Positions 51,474 through 60,319 of a stretch of 64,000 bases of DNA are shown here, in pieces. The notes under the pieces were generated by a model that saw only the letters and a list, made by a program, of their open reading frames with translations, had not been told where the DNA came from and made no database searches. This DNA comes from an uncultured Pelagibacteraceae bacterium (GTDB lineage: Bacteria; Pseudomonadota; Alphaproteobacteria; Pelagibacterales; Pelagibacteraceae): contig CACLXL010000002.1 of the NCBI GenBank assembly GCA_902610975.1, positions 1 to 64,000 on the forward strand, written 5' to 3'. Each line of letters begins with the position of its first letter. Position 1 is the stretch's first letter. The translations under genes and the position numbers were made by a program.

Positions 51474-52336
51474 GATTTCTCCTCATTTCTCATCATTAAT
51501 GTGTAGAATACCCAACAAACTAAAAGCACTATAAAGAAGTATATCAACGACATTGCTGCAGCCGGTCCTAAATCAAACTGTCCTAATGCCATTTTAACTA
51601 AGTCTATAGATAAAAATGCAGTAGCATTACCTGGGCCGCCACCAGTTAAAACAAATGGCTCTGTATAAATCATGAAACTGTCCATGAATCTTAAAAGTAT
51701 TGCAATCGTTAATACTTTTTTCATTTTAGGTAATTCAATTTTCGTAAAAATTGCCCATCGACTAGCCCCATCAATTTCTGCTGCTTGATAGTAAGCAGGT
51801 TGAATAGATCTTAATCCTGCATAAGACAATAAAACTACTAAAGATGTCCAATGCCATACATCCATTAGAATAGTTGTGAACCAAGCATCACCAATTTGTT
51901 GAGTAAAGTTATAATCAAACCCCAAAGCATTAAGTGAATGACCTAAGAAACCAATATCTGGTAACGCAAAAATATTCCACATAGCTCCTACAACGTTCCA
52001 TGGAATTAAAAGTGGCATGGACATTAAAACTAAACAAACAGGTACTCCTATTCCCTCTTTAGGCATAGTAAGAGCAATAGCTATTCCTAATGGAATTTGA
52101 ATGAATAAAATTATAAATGTAAATAAAAATTGTCTACCAAGTGATGCGTGAAATCTTTCAGATAACATGATTTGTTTAAACCATCTTGTGCCTTCCCACA
52201 TAAAAACATTATTCCCGAAAGTTTCCTGGAAAGCATAGTTTACTACTGTCATTAATGGGATAATGGCATTGAAAGCTACCAGTACAAATACTGGTATTAC
52301 AAAGAACCATGCTTTTTGATTTACTGTTTTATTCAT
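51470..52336 (-). CDS. glpP: glycerol ABC transporter permease (GlpP-like)
   Basis: QAAEIDGASRWAIFTKIELPKMKKVLTIA EAA loop; operon context. Confidence 0.82.
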   Translation of the reverse strand: MNKTVNQKAWFFVIPVFVLVAFNAIIPLMTVVNYAFQETFGNNVFMWEGTRWFKQIMLSERFHASLGRQFLFTFIILFIQIPLGIAIALTMPKEGIGVPVCLVLMSMPLLIPWNVVGAMWNIFALPDIGFLGHSLNALGFDYNFTQQIGDAWFTTILMDVWHWTSLVVLLSYAGLRSIQPAYYQAAEIDGASRWAIFTKIELPKMKKVLTIAILLRFMDSFMIYTEPFVLTGGGPGNATAFLSIDLVKMALGQFDLGPAAAMSLIYFFIVLLVCWVFYTLMMRNEEKS

Positions 52337-53397
52337 TCAATTATCCAACTATCTCCATATGTATAAGTATATTCTTTTTTAAATTTCAAAAATGCAGATC
52401 CTGATGGAATATCTTCATTAGATTTTGCAATAATTTTAATTTTTCCGGTTTCACTTTCAGTATCTACAATTTTATGTCTACCAGTATTGCTTACCGATAA
52501 AACTTTAACTGGAATTCCTTCATTGCTAAAGGATATAAATTCAGGTCTAACACCAACTTCTGTCTTGTTAAAATTACTTTTTTTAATTTTTTGGTGAGTT
52601 TCTATTTTTTTTCCATTAACGATCACATCATTTCCTTTAATTTGACAAGGCAAAACATTCATGCCTGGTGAACCAATAAAATATCCAACAAATGTATGCT
52701 TTGGTTTTTCAAACAAATCTACTGGTGTTCCTGTTTGAACAATTTGACCTTCATGCATTACAACTACTTGATCAGCAAATGTTAAAGCCTCTGTTTGATC
52801 GTGTGTTACATAGATCATTGTTCTATTAATCTTTTGATGAAGTTCTTTAAGTTTAGATCTTAAAATCCATTTCAGATGTGGATCGATTACTGTTAATGGT
52901 TCATCAAACATAATAGCATTTACATCTGATCTTACCAATCCGCGCCCTAGTGAAATTTTTTGTTTACCATCTGCAGTTAGACCAGAGGCTCTATTGTTTA
53001 ATGTTGAAGATAGTTCCAACATTTCAGCTATCTCATGAACCTTTACTTTGATTTCTTCCTCTGGAATTTTTCTATTTCTTAAAGGAAAAGCTAAATTATC
53101 ATACACTGTCATCGTGTCATAAATAACCGGGAACTGAAAAATCTGTGCGATATTTCTCTCTACAGGATTCAACCCTGAAATAACTTTATCATCAAATAAT
53201 ATATCGCCTTTAGTTGGTGTAATTAATCCAGAAATAATATTTAACAATGTTGTCTTTCCACAACCTGAAGGGCCTAATAAAGCATAAGCGCCACCATCAT
53301 TCCAATCAATATCTACTCCTCTAATTGCCCAGTCAGCATCTGAAGACTGAGTTTTTAAATAACTATGGCTTAAACCTTTCAATGTAACTTTAGCCAT
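52333..53397 (-). CDS. glpT: glycerol ABC transporter ATP-binding protein (GlpT-like ABC ATPase)
   Basis: LGPSGCGKTTLLNI, MFDEPLTVIDP, VTHDQTEALTFAD; divergent signature SGLTADGKQKISLGRG. Confidence 0.85.
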   Translation of the reverse strand: MAKVTLKGLSHSYLKTQSSDADWAIRGVDIDWNDGGAYALLGPSGCGKTTLLNIISGLITPTKGDILFDDKVISGLNPVERNIAQIFQFPVIYDTMTVYDNLAFPLRNRKIPEEEIKVKVHEIAEMLELSSTLNNRASGLTADGKQKISLGRGLVRSDVNAIMFDEPLTVIDPHLKWILRSKLKELHQKINRTMIYVTHDQTEALTFADQVVVMHEGQIVQTGTPVDLFEKPKHTFVGYFIGSPGMNVLPCQIKGNDVIVNGKKIETHQKIKKSNFNKTEVGVRPEFISFSNEGIPVKVLSVSNTGRHKIVDTESETGKIKIIAKSNEDIPSGSAFLKFKKEYTYTYGDSWIIE

Positions 53398-54454
53398 TAG
53401 ATACTAACCTTTCATTTTGATCAAAATAAACAAATTCATCTGTATTCATGTATAGATTCATCTCATCGCCAACGTTTTTTTGAAAAACACCGTTAGACAA
53501 AGAAACCCAATTCAAATTTCCGTTTGTAAAGTGGATTAAGCTCTCAGAGCCACTAATTTCAGAAATTAAAACTTTACCTTTTATCTCAAGTGTATTGTTG
53601 CCCTCTTTATACGTAGTAATATTATGGGGTCTAATACCTACTTTATATTCACCATCTTTGATATTTAATTTAGTCCTCCATTGAATGTCATTTTGTAAAA
53701 ATGAACACTGGTCTCCTGATTTTTTTATTTTAGCAATATTCATTGGTGGATCACTAAAGACCTGAGCTGAAACTAAAGAGTTAGGTTTATTATAAGTATC
53801 TAAAGTTTTTCCATATTGAATAATCTTACCTTCCTGTAACGTTGCAGTATTACCGCCTAAGAGTAAAGCTTCAGAGGGTTCTGTGGTAGCATAAACTACA
53901 ATACAATCTCTATTTTCAAATAATTTTGGTAATTCTTCTCTTAATTCTTCTCTTAATTTAAAATCCAAGTTTGCAAGTGGTTCATCTAGAAGAATTAAGT
54001 CTGAGTCTTTTACAAGTGCCCTTGCTAAAGCAGTTCTTTGTTGTTGTCCTCCAGAAAGCTCATTTGGTTTTTTATTCAACATTCCAGAGAGTTTTAGTAA
54101 TTCTGCAACTTTACCAACTCTTTGTTTTGTTTCATCTGAACTTACTCCAGTAATTTTTAATGGAGATGCAATATTGTCATAAACTGTGAAATTAGGATAA
54201 TTAATAAATTGCTGGTAAACCATTGAGACATTTCTTTTTTGAACTTTCGTTCCAGTAACATTTTCATTATTAAACCAAATTTCTCCTGATGTTGGATTAT
54301 CAAGACCAGCCATAATTTGCATTAAAGTCGTCTTTCCGGCTAAAGTTGACCCTAAGAGAATATTAATTGTATTTTTTTCTAATTTTAAATTTGTTGGATA
54401 AATATGAGTATCTAACCCTATTTTTTTTTCTACGTTTTTTAATTCTAAGCTCAT
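53390..54454 (-). CDS. glpS: glycerol ABC transporter ATP-binding protein (GlpS-like)
   Basis: [45 protein letters not shown]-loop replaced by YATTEPSEA. Confidence 0.85.
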   Translation of the reverse strand: MSLELKNVEKKIGLDTHIYPTNLKLEKNTINILLGSTLAGKTTLMQIMAGLDNPTSGEIWFNNENVTGTKVQKRNVSMVYQQFINYPNFTVYDNIASPLKITGVSSDETKQRVGKVAELLKLSGMLNKKPNELSGGQQQRTALARALVKDSDLILLDEPLANLDFKLREELREELPKLFENRDCIVVYATTEPSEALLLGGNTATLQEGKIIQYGKTLDTYNKPNSLVSAQVFSDPPMNIAKIKKSGDQCSFLQNDIQWRTKLNIKDGEYKVGIRPHNITTYKEGNNTLEIKGKVLISEISGSESLIHFTNGNLNWVSLSNGVFQKNVGDEMNLYMNTDEFVYFDQNERLVSNG

Positions 54455-54478
54455 ATTTTTTTGAAATCTGTTTTAAAA

Positions 54479-54502
54479 AAAGGGGGCCGTTAAGCCCCCT
54501 TT
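54479..54502 (-). terminator. Hairpin with T-tract between the glycerol SBP gene and the ATPase genes
   Basis: AAAGGGGGC-TTAACG-GCCCCCTTT followed by TTTT on the minus strand. Confidence 0.88.
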
Positions 54503-54522
54503 AAATTTAGATTAAACCTAAA

Positions 54523-56256
54523 TTACTTCCAAGCTCTTTCGAATGGAACTGTTTTACCTTTAGGTTTTTCATTTCGTTTAGCTTTTGGTGATCCTGGTTG
54601 TTTCAACCAATAATCAGCACCTTTCGGTTTAGCTAATCTTGGACCACATCCACCGTATGTATTGTTTGCTTTATCAGCAGCTTCCATACGAGACATAACT
54701 AAGTTCATCTCTTCTGCAAGACGATCCATAGCTTGTTGTGGAGTAAACGCACCCGAATTTACATCTCCAATTTGTTGCCACCAGATTTGTGCAAGTTTCG
54801 GATAATCCGGAACATTGATGCCTGTCGGTGACCACAATACTCTGTTTTTAGATCTGTAGAATTCTACAAGTCCTCCAAGTTTTGGAGCTCTTTTAGTAAA
54901 GTGTTTGTGGTTGATTGTACTATCTCTAATGATAGTTAAACCAACATCACTTTTCTTAAGATCAACAGTTTTTGATACTACGAACTGAGCGTATAACCAT
55001 GCAGCTTTTCTTCTGTCAACTGGAGTAGACTTAAATAAAGTCCATGATCCAGCATCTTGATAACCAAGCTTCATACCTTCATCCCAGTAAGGACCTTTTG
55101 GTGATGGTCCCATTCTCCATAGAGGATTACCGTTATCATCAACTGTTTTGTTTCCAGTGCTCTTTGGAGCAACCATTGATGCCGTGAAAGCTGTATACCA
55201 GAAAATTTGCTGAGCAACGTTTCCTGATGATAAAGCTGGCAGAGACTGATAGAAGTCCATCGCTGCAGCACCTGGAGGTGCATAAGCTCTTAACCACTCG
55301 TCCCATTTTCTGATTGCATATACGGCAGCAGGACCATTTGCAGCCCCACCTCTTGCTACGTCAGCACCAACTGGGTTACAAGAACCTTTTTCCATTCTTA
55401 TTCCCCACTCATCTACTGGTACTCCGTTAGGTTTACCAACTGAACCTGCACCAGCCATTGATAACCACGCGTCAGTCATTCTCCATCCTAAGTCTGGAGC
55501 TCTCTTACCGTAGTCCATGTGACCGTATACTCTAACACCGTCAATATTCTTTACATCTTTTGTAAAGTATTCAGCGATATCTTCGTAAGCAGACCAGTTT
55601 ACTGGCACACCTAGATCGTATCCGTATTTAGCTTTGAAACCTTTTTTGATTTCAGGTCTGTCAAACCAATCTTTTCTAAACCAGTAAAGGTTAGCAAATT
55701 GTTGGTCAGGTAATTGATATAAATCACCATCTGGACCTGTAGTAAATGATTTACCGATGAAATCATCGATATCTAATGTTGGTAAAGTTACATCTTTACC
55801 TTCACCTTTCATCCACTTTGTTAAGTTTACAGCTAACTGAAGTCTTGAGTGTGTACCGATCAAATCAGAGTCATTGATATAGGCATCATACAAGTTTCTT
55901 CCAGTTTGCATTTGAGTTTGCACTGCTTGTACTACTTCTCCTTCTCCAAGTAACTGGTGATTAACTTTGATTCCAGTTATCTCTCCAAAAGCTTTTGTTA
56001 AAACTTTTGACTCATATTCGTGAGTTGGAATGGTTTCTGACAATACATTTATTTCCATTCCTTTGAATGGCTTTGCAGCATCATGGAACCAATTAAGTTC
56101 TTTCTCTCTTTCTTTTGCAGAAATTGTTGAAAGACTAAACTCACCATTTGACCATTTCTTAATTGCAGCTCCGTGTCCGTCAGCTACAGCGTTTGAAATA
56201 GTTAATAGAGAAATTGAAACAGCAACAGCTAAAATACTCTTCAATGTTTTAAACAT
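54523..56256 (-). CDS. glpV: glycerol ABC transporter substrate-binding protein (GlpV-like, 577 aa)
   Basis: Signal peptide; large family-1 SBP; operon with glpSTPQ-like genes and glpK. Confidence 0.83.
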   Translation of the reverse strand: MFKTLKSILAVAVSISLLTISNAVADGHGAAIKKWSNGEFSLSTISAKEREKELNWFHDAAKPFKGMEINVLSETIPTHEYESKVLTKAFGEITGIKVNHQLLGEGEVVQAVQTQMQTGRNLYDAYINDSDLIGTHSRLQLAVNLTKWMKGEGKDVTLPTLDIDDFIGKSFTTGPDGDLYQLPDQQFANLYWFRKDWFDRPEIKKGFKAKYGYDLGVPVNWSAYEDIAEYFTKDVKNIDGVRVYGHMDYGKRAPDLGWRMTDAWLSMAGAGSVGKPNGVPVDEWGIRMEKGSCNPVGADVARGGAANGPAAVYAIRKWDEWLRAYAPPGAAAMDFYQSLPALSSGNVAQQIFWYTAFTASMVAPKSTGNKTVDDNGNPLWRMGPSPKGPYWDEGMKLGYQDAGSWTLFKSTPVDRRKAAWLYAQFVVSKTVDLKKSDVGLTIIRDSTINHKHFTKRAPKLGGLVEFYRSKNRVLWSPTGINVPDYPKLAQIWWQQIGDVNSGAFTPQQAMDRLAEEMNLVMSRMEAADKANNTYGGCGPRLAKPKGADYWLKQPGSPKAKRNEKPKGKTVPFERAWK

Positions 56257-56360
56257 AGATTATTTCCCTCGTTGTTGTTGTTATAAGTTTACGTATTCAA
56301 CCAAAATAAATGTGAAAAGTACAGTGTAGAAACTTTTAAAAAATACAACTCTCAATTGTG

Positions 56361-57842
56361 TTAATTTATTAAAGCTCTTTTGACAGCTTTTTCCCAGCCC
56401 TTAATAAGAATTGTTCTAGGTTTATTTTTCATTTTTGGTGAAAATTTTTTATCTAAGTTCCAGTTTTTAGAAATATCTTTTAATGATTTGTATATCCCTA
56501 TGTACAAACCAGCCATAAAAGCTGCACCTAAAGCAGTAGTTTCTTGAACTTTAGGTCTTAATACTTTTACATTCACTATGTCAGATAAAAATTGTGAAAA
56601 CCAATTATTCATTACCATCCCACCATCAACTTTTACAATTTTAGGTCTTAAACCGTCATGTTTCATAGCTTCAAAAAGATCGTGAGTTTGATAAGCAACT
56701 GCCTCGATCGTGGCTCTGACTATTTCTTTAGGACTAGTATCTCTAGTAATGCCGCTTAAAACTCCTCTAGCGTTAGCGTTCCAATACGGAGCTCCTAATC
56801 CAGTGAATGCTGGAACTAAATAAATATCATTGTTGTTTTGAAGTGATTTGACTATTTTTTCTGTTTCAGGTGCTTTCTTAAAAAATTTCATTCTATCTCT
56901 TAACCATTGAACACCAGCACCAGCTATAAAAATAGACCCCTCCATTGCGTATGTTGTCTTTCCGTTAATTCTATAAGCAATTGTCGTTAACAGTCGATTT
57001 TTTGAGTAAATTTTTTTAGAGCCAGTATTTAATAGTACAAAAGCTCCAGTTCCGTAAGTACTTTTCAAAGAACCTGGCTCAAAACAGCATTGACCAATGG
57101 TTGCTGACTGTTGATCTCCTACTACTCCGTTAATTGGAATTGATTTACCAGTTAATGAAGAGTGAGTTTTTCCATAATCATCTGCACAATCTTTTACTTC
57201 TGGCAAAATATGTTTTTTTATATTAAGTAGATTTAATATTGCATCATCCCATCTATTTGAGGAAATATTATATATCATTGTTCTACTTGCATTTGTTGCA
57301 TCCGTTGCATGAACTTTTCCTTTAGTAAGTCTCCAAATTAAAAAGGTATCAATCGTTCCAAATAGCAACTGTTTCTTATTCATTAACTGCCTTGCTTTCG
57401 GGGCATTATCTAAAATCCATTTGATTTTTGTACCTGAAAAATATGAATCAATTAAGAGGCCAGTTTTATTAAAAACCATTGTATCTTTATTTTGCTTTCT
57501 CAACTTTTTACAAAAATCTTCAGTTCTTCTATCTTGCCAAACAATAGCTTTGTAAACAGGTTTTCCTGTTTTTTTATCCCATAAAACCGTGGTCTCTCTT
57601 TGATTGGTAATTCCAATGCTTAAAATTTCGCCTTTTAAACTTTTAGCTTTTTGTATCACATCCTTTAAAGTTTTTATTGTAGTTCTCCAAATTTCATCTG
57701 GATTATGTTCAACCCAACCACTTTTAGGAAAATATTGTGTAAATTCTTTTTGGGAAGAAAAAATCGGCTTACCTTTCAAATCAAATAATATTGATCTATT
57801 AGATGTTGTTCCTGCATCAATTGAAACAATAAACTTTTTCAT
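56361..57842 (-). CDS. glpK: glycerol kinase
   Basis: SIDAGTTSNRSILFD, GITNQRETTVLWD, GDQQSATIGQCCFEPG, STYGTGAFVLLNTG. Confidence 0.96.
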   Translation of the reverse strand: MKKFIVSIDAGTTSNRSILFDLKGKPIFSSQKEFTQYFPKSGWVEHNPDEIWRTTIKTLKDVIQKAKSLKGEILSIGITNQRETTVLWDKKTGKPVYKAIVWQDRRTEDFCKKLRKQNKDTMVFNKTGLLIDSYFSGTKIKWILDNAPKARQLMNKKQLLFGTIDTFLIWRLTKGKVHATDATNASRTMIYNISSNRWDDAILNLLNIKKHILPEVKDCADDYGKTHSSLTGKSIPINGVVGDQQSATIGQCCFEPGSLKSTYGTGAFVLLNTGSKKIYSKNRLLTTIAYRINGKTTYAMEGSIFIAGAGVQWLRDRMKFFKKAPETEKIVKSLQNNNDIYLVPAFTGLGAPYWNANARGVLSGITRDTSPKEIVRATIEAVAYQTHDLFEAMKHDGLRPKIVKVDGGMVMNNWFSQFLSDIVNVKVLRPKVQETTALGAAFMAGLYIGIYKSLKDISKNWNLDKKFSPKMKNKPRTILIKGWEKAVKRALIN

Positions 57843-58885
57843 CTAAAAGACTCCCAATTTAATTCAAGTTTTTTATCTTCAACAATAGCATTTATCATAC
57901 TTAGCATTAAAGGTAATTTTTTTTCATCAAAATCTTCATTTACTTTTTTTGCAATCTCTTTTGCTAAATCTGCTCCTTCAACAGTAACGTTTTTCATTTT
58001 TGTTTTTTTGGCTTCTGAAAATCTTAAACCCTCTCCGATATAAGCTCCCATTTTTGCATTTCTTCCTCCTCCCGAGCTTACGTATAAATCACCCAACCCG
58101 GCTAATCCTTTTACAGTCTCCTTTTTTCCTTTAAGATGTTCTACAAAAATCTCCATTTCGAAAATTGACTGTTTTATTAAGGCTGAAGCTGTATTTAAAT
58201 AATTCTTTTCTCTAACTTCATTAGAGATATCTTTACCGCATAAACCTTTGGCTGCACCTACAGCCATTGAAAAAATATTTTTAATTGCTGCAGAAACTTC
58301 TACTCCATTTAAATCATCTGAATATGATGTATGATAATAGTTAGTATTCAAAATTTCAGATATTTTTTTTGCTGTTTGAATATCTTTGTTTGCTATAACA
58401 ACACTACTATGAACTCTATTGGCAAGTCCTGTTGCTAAACATGGCCCACCTACTGCTGAAATATTTATATTAGATATACCTTTATCAACTAATAATCTTT
58501 CTAGTTTATCAACTAATAATTCGTAATTATTTTTATAAATGCTTAAACCTTTAGTTAACATTAGTAAATTAGGTATTTTTTTATCTTTATAAAATCTACT
58601 TAATTGATCAGACACCCATTCTATTCCTTTTGAACTTATTCCCAACACTATTAAATCTACATTTGAATTTAAAAGTTGATCAAATTCTTCAACTTTAAAA
58701 ATCTTAACTTGCTCAGGGATTTGAATATTCAAACCAGGATGTAAATTTTTATTTTTTTTTAAATTTTCAATAAATTCATTTTCGAGGTGAGTTCCAATAA
58801 TATTTGTATCATGATTGTTATCTATACAAGGTAACGAAAACGCCGTACCCATAGCTCCTGCTCCAATAATAATAATTTTTGACAT
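57839..58885 (-). CDS. gpsA: NAD(P)-dependent glycerol-3-phosphate dehydrogenase
   Basis: IIGAGAMGTAFS, TKGLSI, GVEVSAAIKNIFSMAVGAAKG, GLAGLGDLYVSSGGGRNAKMG. Confidence 0.93.
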   Translation of the reverse strand: MSKIIIIGAGAMGTAFSLPCIDNNHDTNIIGTHLENEFIENLKKNKNLHPGLNIQIPEQVKIFKVEEFDQLLNSNVDLIVLGISSKGIEWVSDQLSRFYKDKKIPNLLMLTKGLSIYKNNYELLVDKLERLLVDKGISNINISAVGGPCLATGLANRVHSSVVIANKDIQTAKKISEILNTNYYHTSYSDDLNGVEVSAAIKNIFSMAVGAAKGLCGKDISNEVREKNYLNTASALIKQSIFEMEIFVEHLKGKKETVKGLAGLGDLYVSSGGGRNAKMGAYIGEGLRFSEAKKTKMKNVTVEGADLAKEIAKKVNEDFDEKKLPLMLSMINAIVEDKKLELNWESFR

Positions 58886-60319
58886 TTAATCCTTAAAAAA
58901 TATTTTTTTGAAAATTAAAAAGATTGATATTAACTCAATTTTACCAATTATCATAAAAATAATTAAGCTTATTTTTGATGATGTCAGCATATTTTCAAAA
59001 TTTAAATTTGGTAAACTAAACATTTCAGAATTTACGGTGTTAGTTAAAGCTAAGATAGATAGTTTAAAAGAACTTTCAAAATCAATTTCATCTAAAACTA
59101 AAAAACAGGATAATATAAATAGACTCAAGAAAAATGAAATAAATATTAAGAAAGAAATTTTAATTCCCTCGTCTGTAATTTTATTTTCAGAACTAAATAT
59201 TGTTTTATTAATAATGCTATTAGGGCTGATTAATCTTATTATTTCTGCTGATGTAATTTTTAATAGAATATAAAACCTACAAAGTTTTATACCAGAAGTA
59301 TTTGACATTATTGAACCGCCTATAATAGTTAAAAAAAGAAAAAATAAACTCAAATTATAATCAGTTTTTACTAAAGTTATACCTGAATTAGCAAGGCTAC
59401 TTGCAACATTTATTGCAGCATCAAAGCCTGTTAAATTATTTAAATATACTAATATTACAAAAACAATTACTAAAACAATAAGATAAAAATCTTCTTTATG
59501 GCGATTTAAAAATATATTTTTATTAAACATATTAAAGATTATAAAAAAATTTAAATATGATAATAACAAGAAAATTAATAAAATTATTTTTTGGAAGTTT
59601 GATTTAATAATTTCATTTAGATTATCCAAAGGGAGAAACCCACCGGAAGAAATAAGTGTCATTGTTAAATTTAGAGAATTAAACAGTCTAACTCCAGAAA
59701 TATTTAATAATGAAAGACAAATAAAACTTAATATAGAATAAAAAATGAATATTTTTAATAAATTATTTCTAATATTTTCTTCAGATTTGAAATTATTTTC
59801 TCCTGAATAAGTAAATGTAGTCATTTTATAATCAAAATTCTTTTTAGAAAATAATAAAGTTAAGAAATATAAAAAATATAACCCTCCAATCCATTGGGAA
59901 GATGATCTCCATAGAATTAAAGTTGGATCTAAATATTTAATATTTTTAAAAGATGAAAATCCTGTTCCGGTCAAACCTGAGACTGACTCGAATAAAGCAC
60001 TGATAAATGTTACCTGAAAATTACTTAAATAAAATGGAATACAAATTAAAAATCCTACTAATAAATATACAAGAATTATTAATATTAATTGATCTATAAA
60101 ATCAATTCTTTTATCGGCTTTTTTGCCATAATGATATAAAGCTAAACCAAATATAAAAGAAATCGCGAGAGTTATAAAATAAGATTCTATGCTTAGAAAA
60201 TAGTCAAAATATGAGGAGTAAAGAATATTTATAAAAGATAATATACTAATTGGAAAACAGAAAAGTCCAAGGTAGAAACTTATACTCTTAATTTTCATAG
60301 AATTGTTAAATAGACCCAA
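58886..60319 (-). CDS. trkH: Trk-type potassium transporter membrane subunit
   Basis: FESVSGLTGTGFSSF, WRSSSQWIGGLYFL, GGSIMSNTSGIKLCRF; adjacent trkA. Confidence 0.92.
   Translation of the reverse strand: MGLFNNSMKIKSISFYLGLFCFPISILSFINILYSSYFDYFLSIESYFITLAISFIFGLALYHYGKKADKRIDFIDQLILIILVYLLVGFLICIPFYLSNFQVTFISALFESVSGLTGTGFSSFKNIKYLDPTLILWRSSSQWIGGLYFLYFLTLLFSKKNFDYKMTTFTYSGENNFKSEENIRNNLLKIFIFYSILSFICLSLLNISGVRLFNSLNLTMTLISSGGFLPLDNLNEIIKSNFQKIILLIFLLLSYLNFFIIFNMFNKNIFLNRHKEDFYLIVLVIVFVILVYLNNLTGFDAAINVASSLANSGITLVKTDYNLSLFFLFLTIIGGSIMSNTSGIKLCRFYILLKITSAEIIRLISPNSIINKTIFSSENKITDEGIKISFLIFISFFLSLFILSCFLVLDEIDFESSFKLSILALTNTVNSEMFSLPNLNFENMLTSSKISLIIFMIIGKIELISIFLIFKKIFFKD

Noticed and set aside
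54523-56256. Possible frameshift or fusion because the glycerol SBP is unusually long (577 aa)
   Set aside because: Continuous frame; GlpV-type glycerol binding proteins are known to be this large
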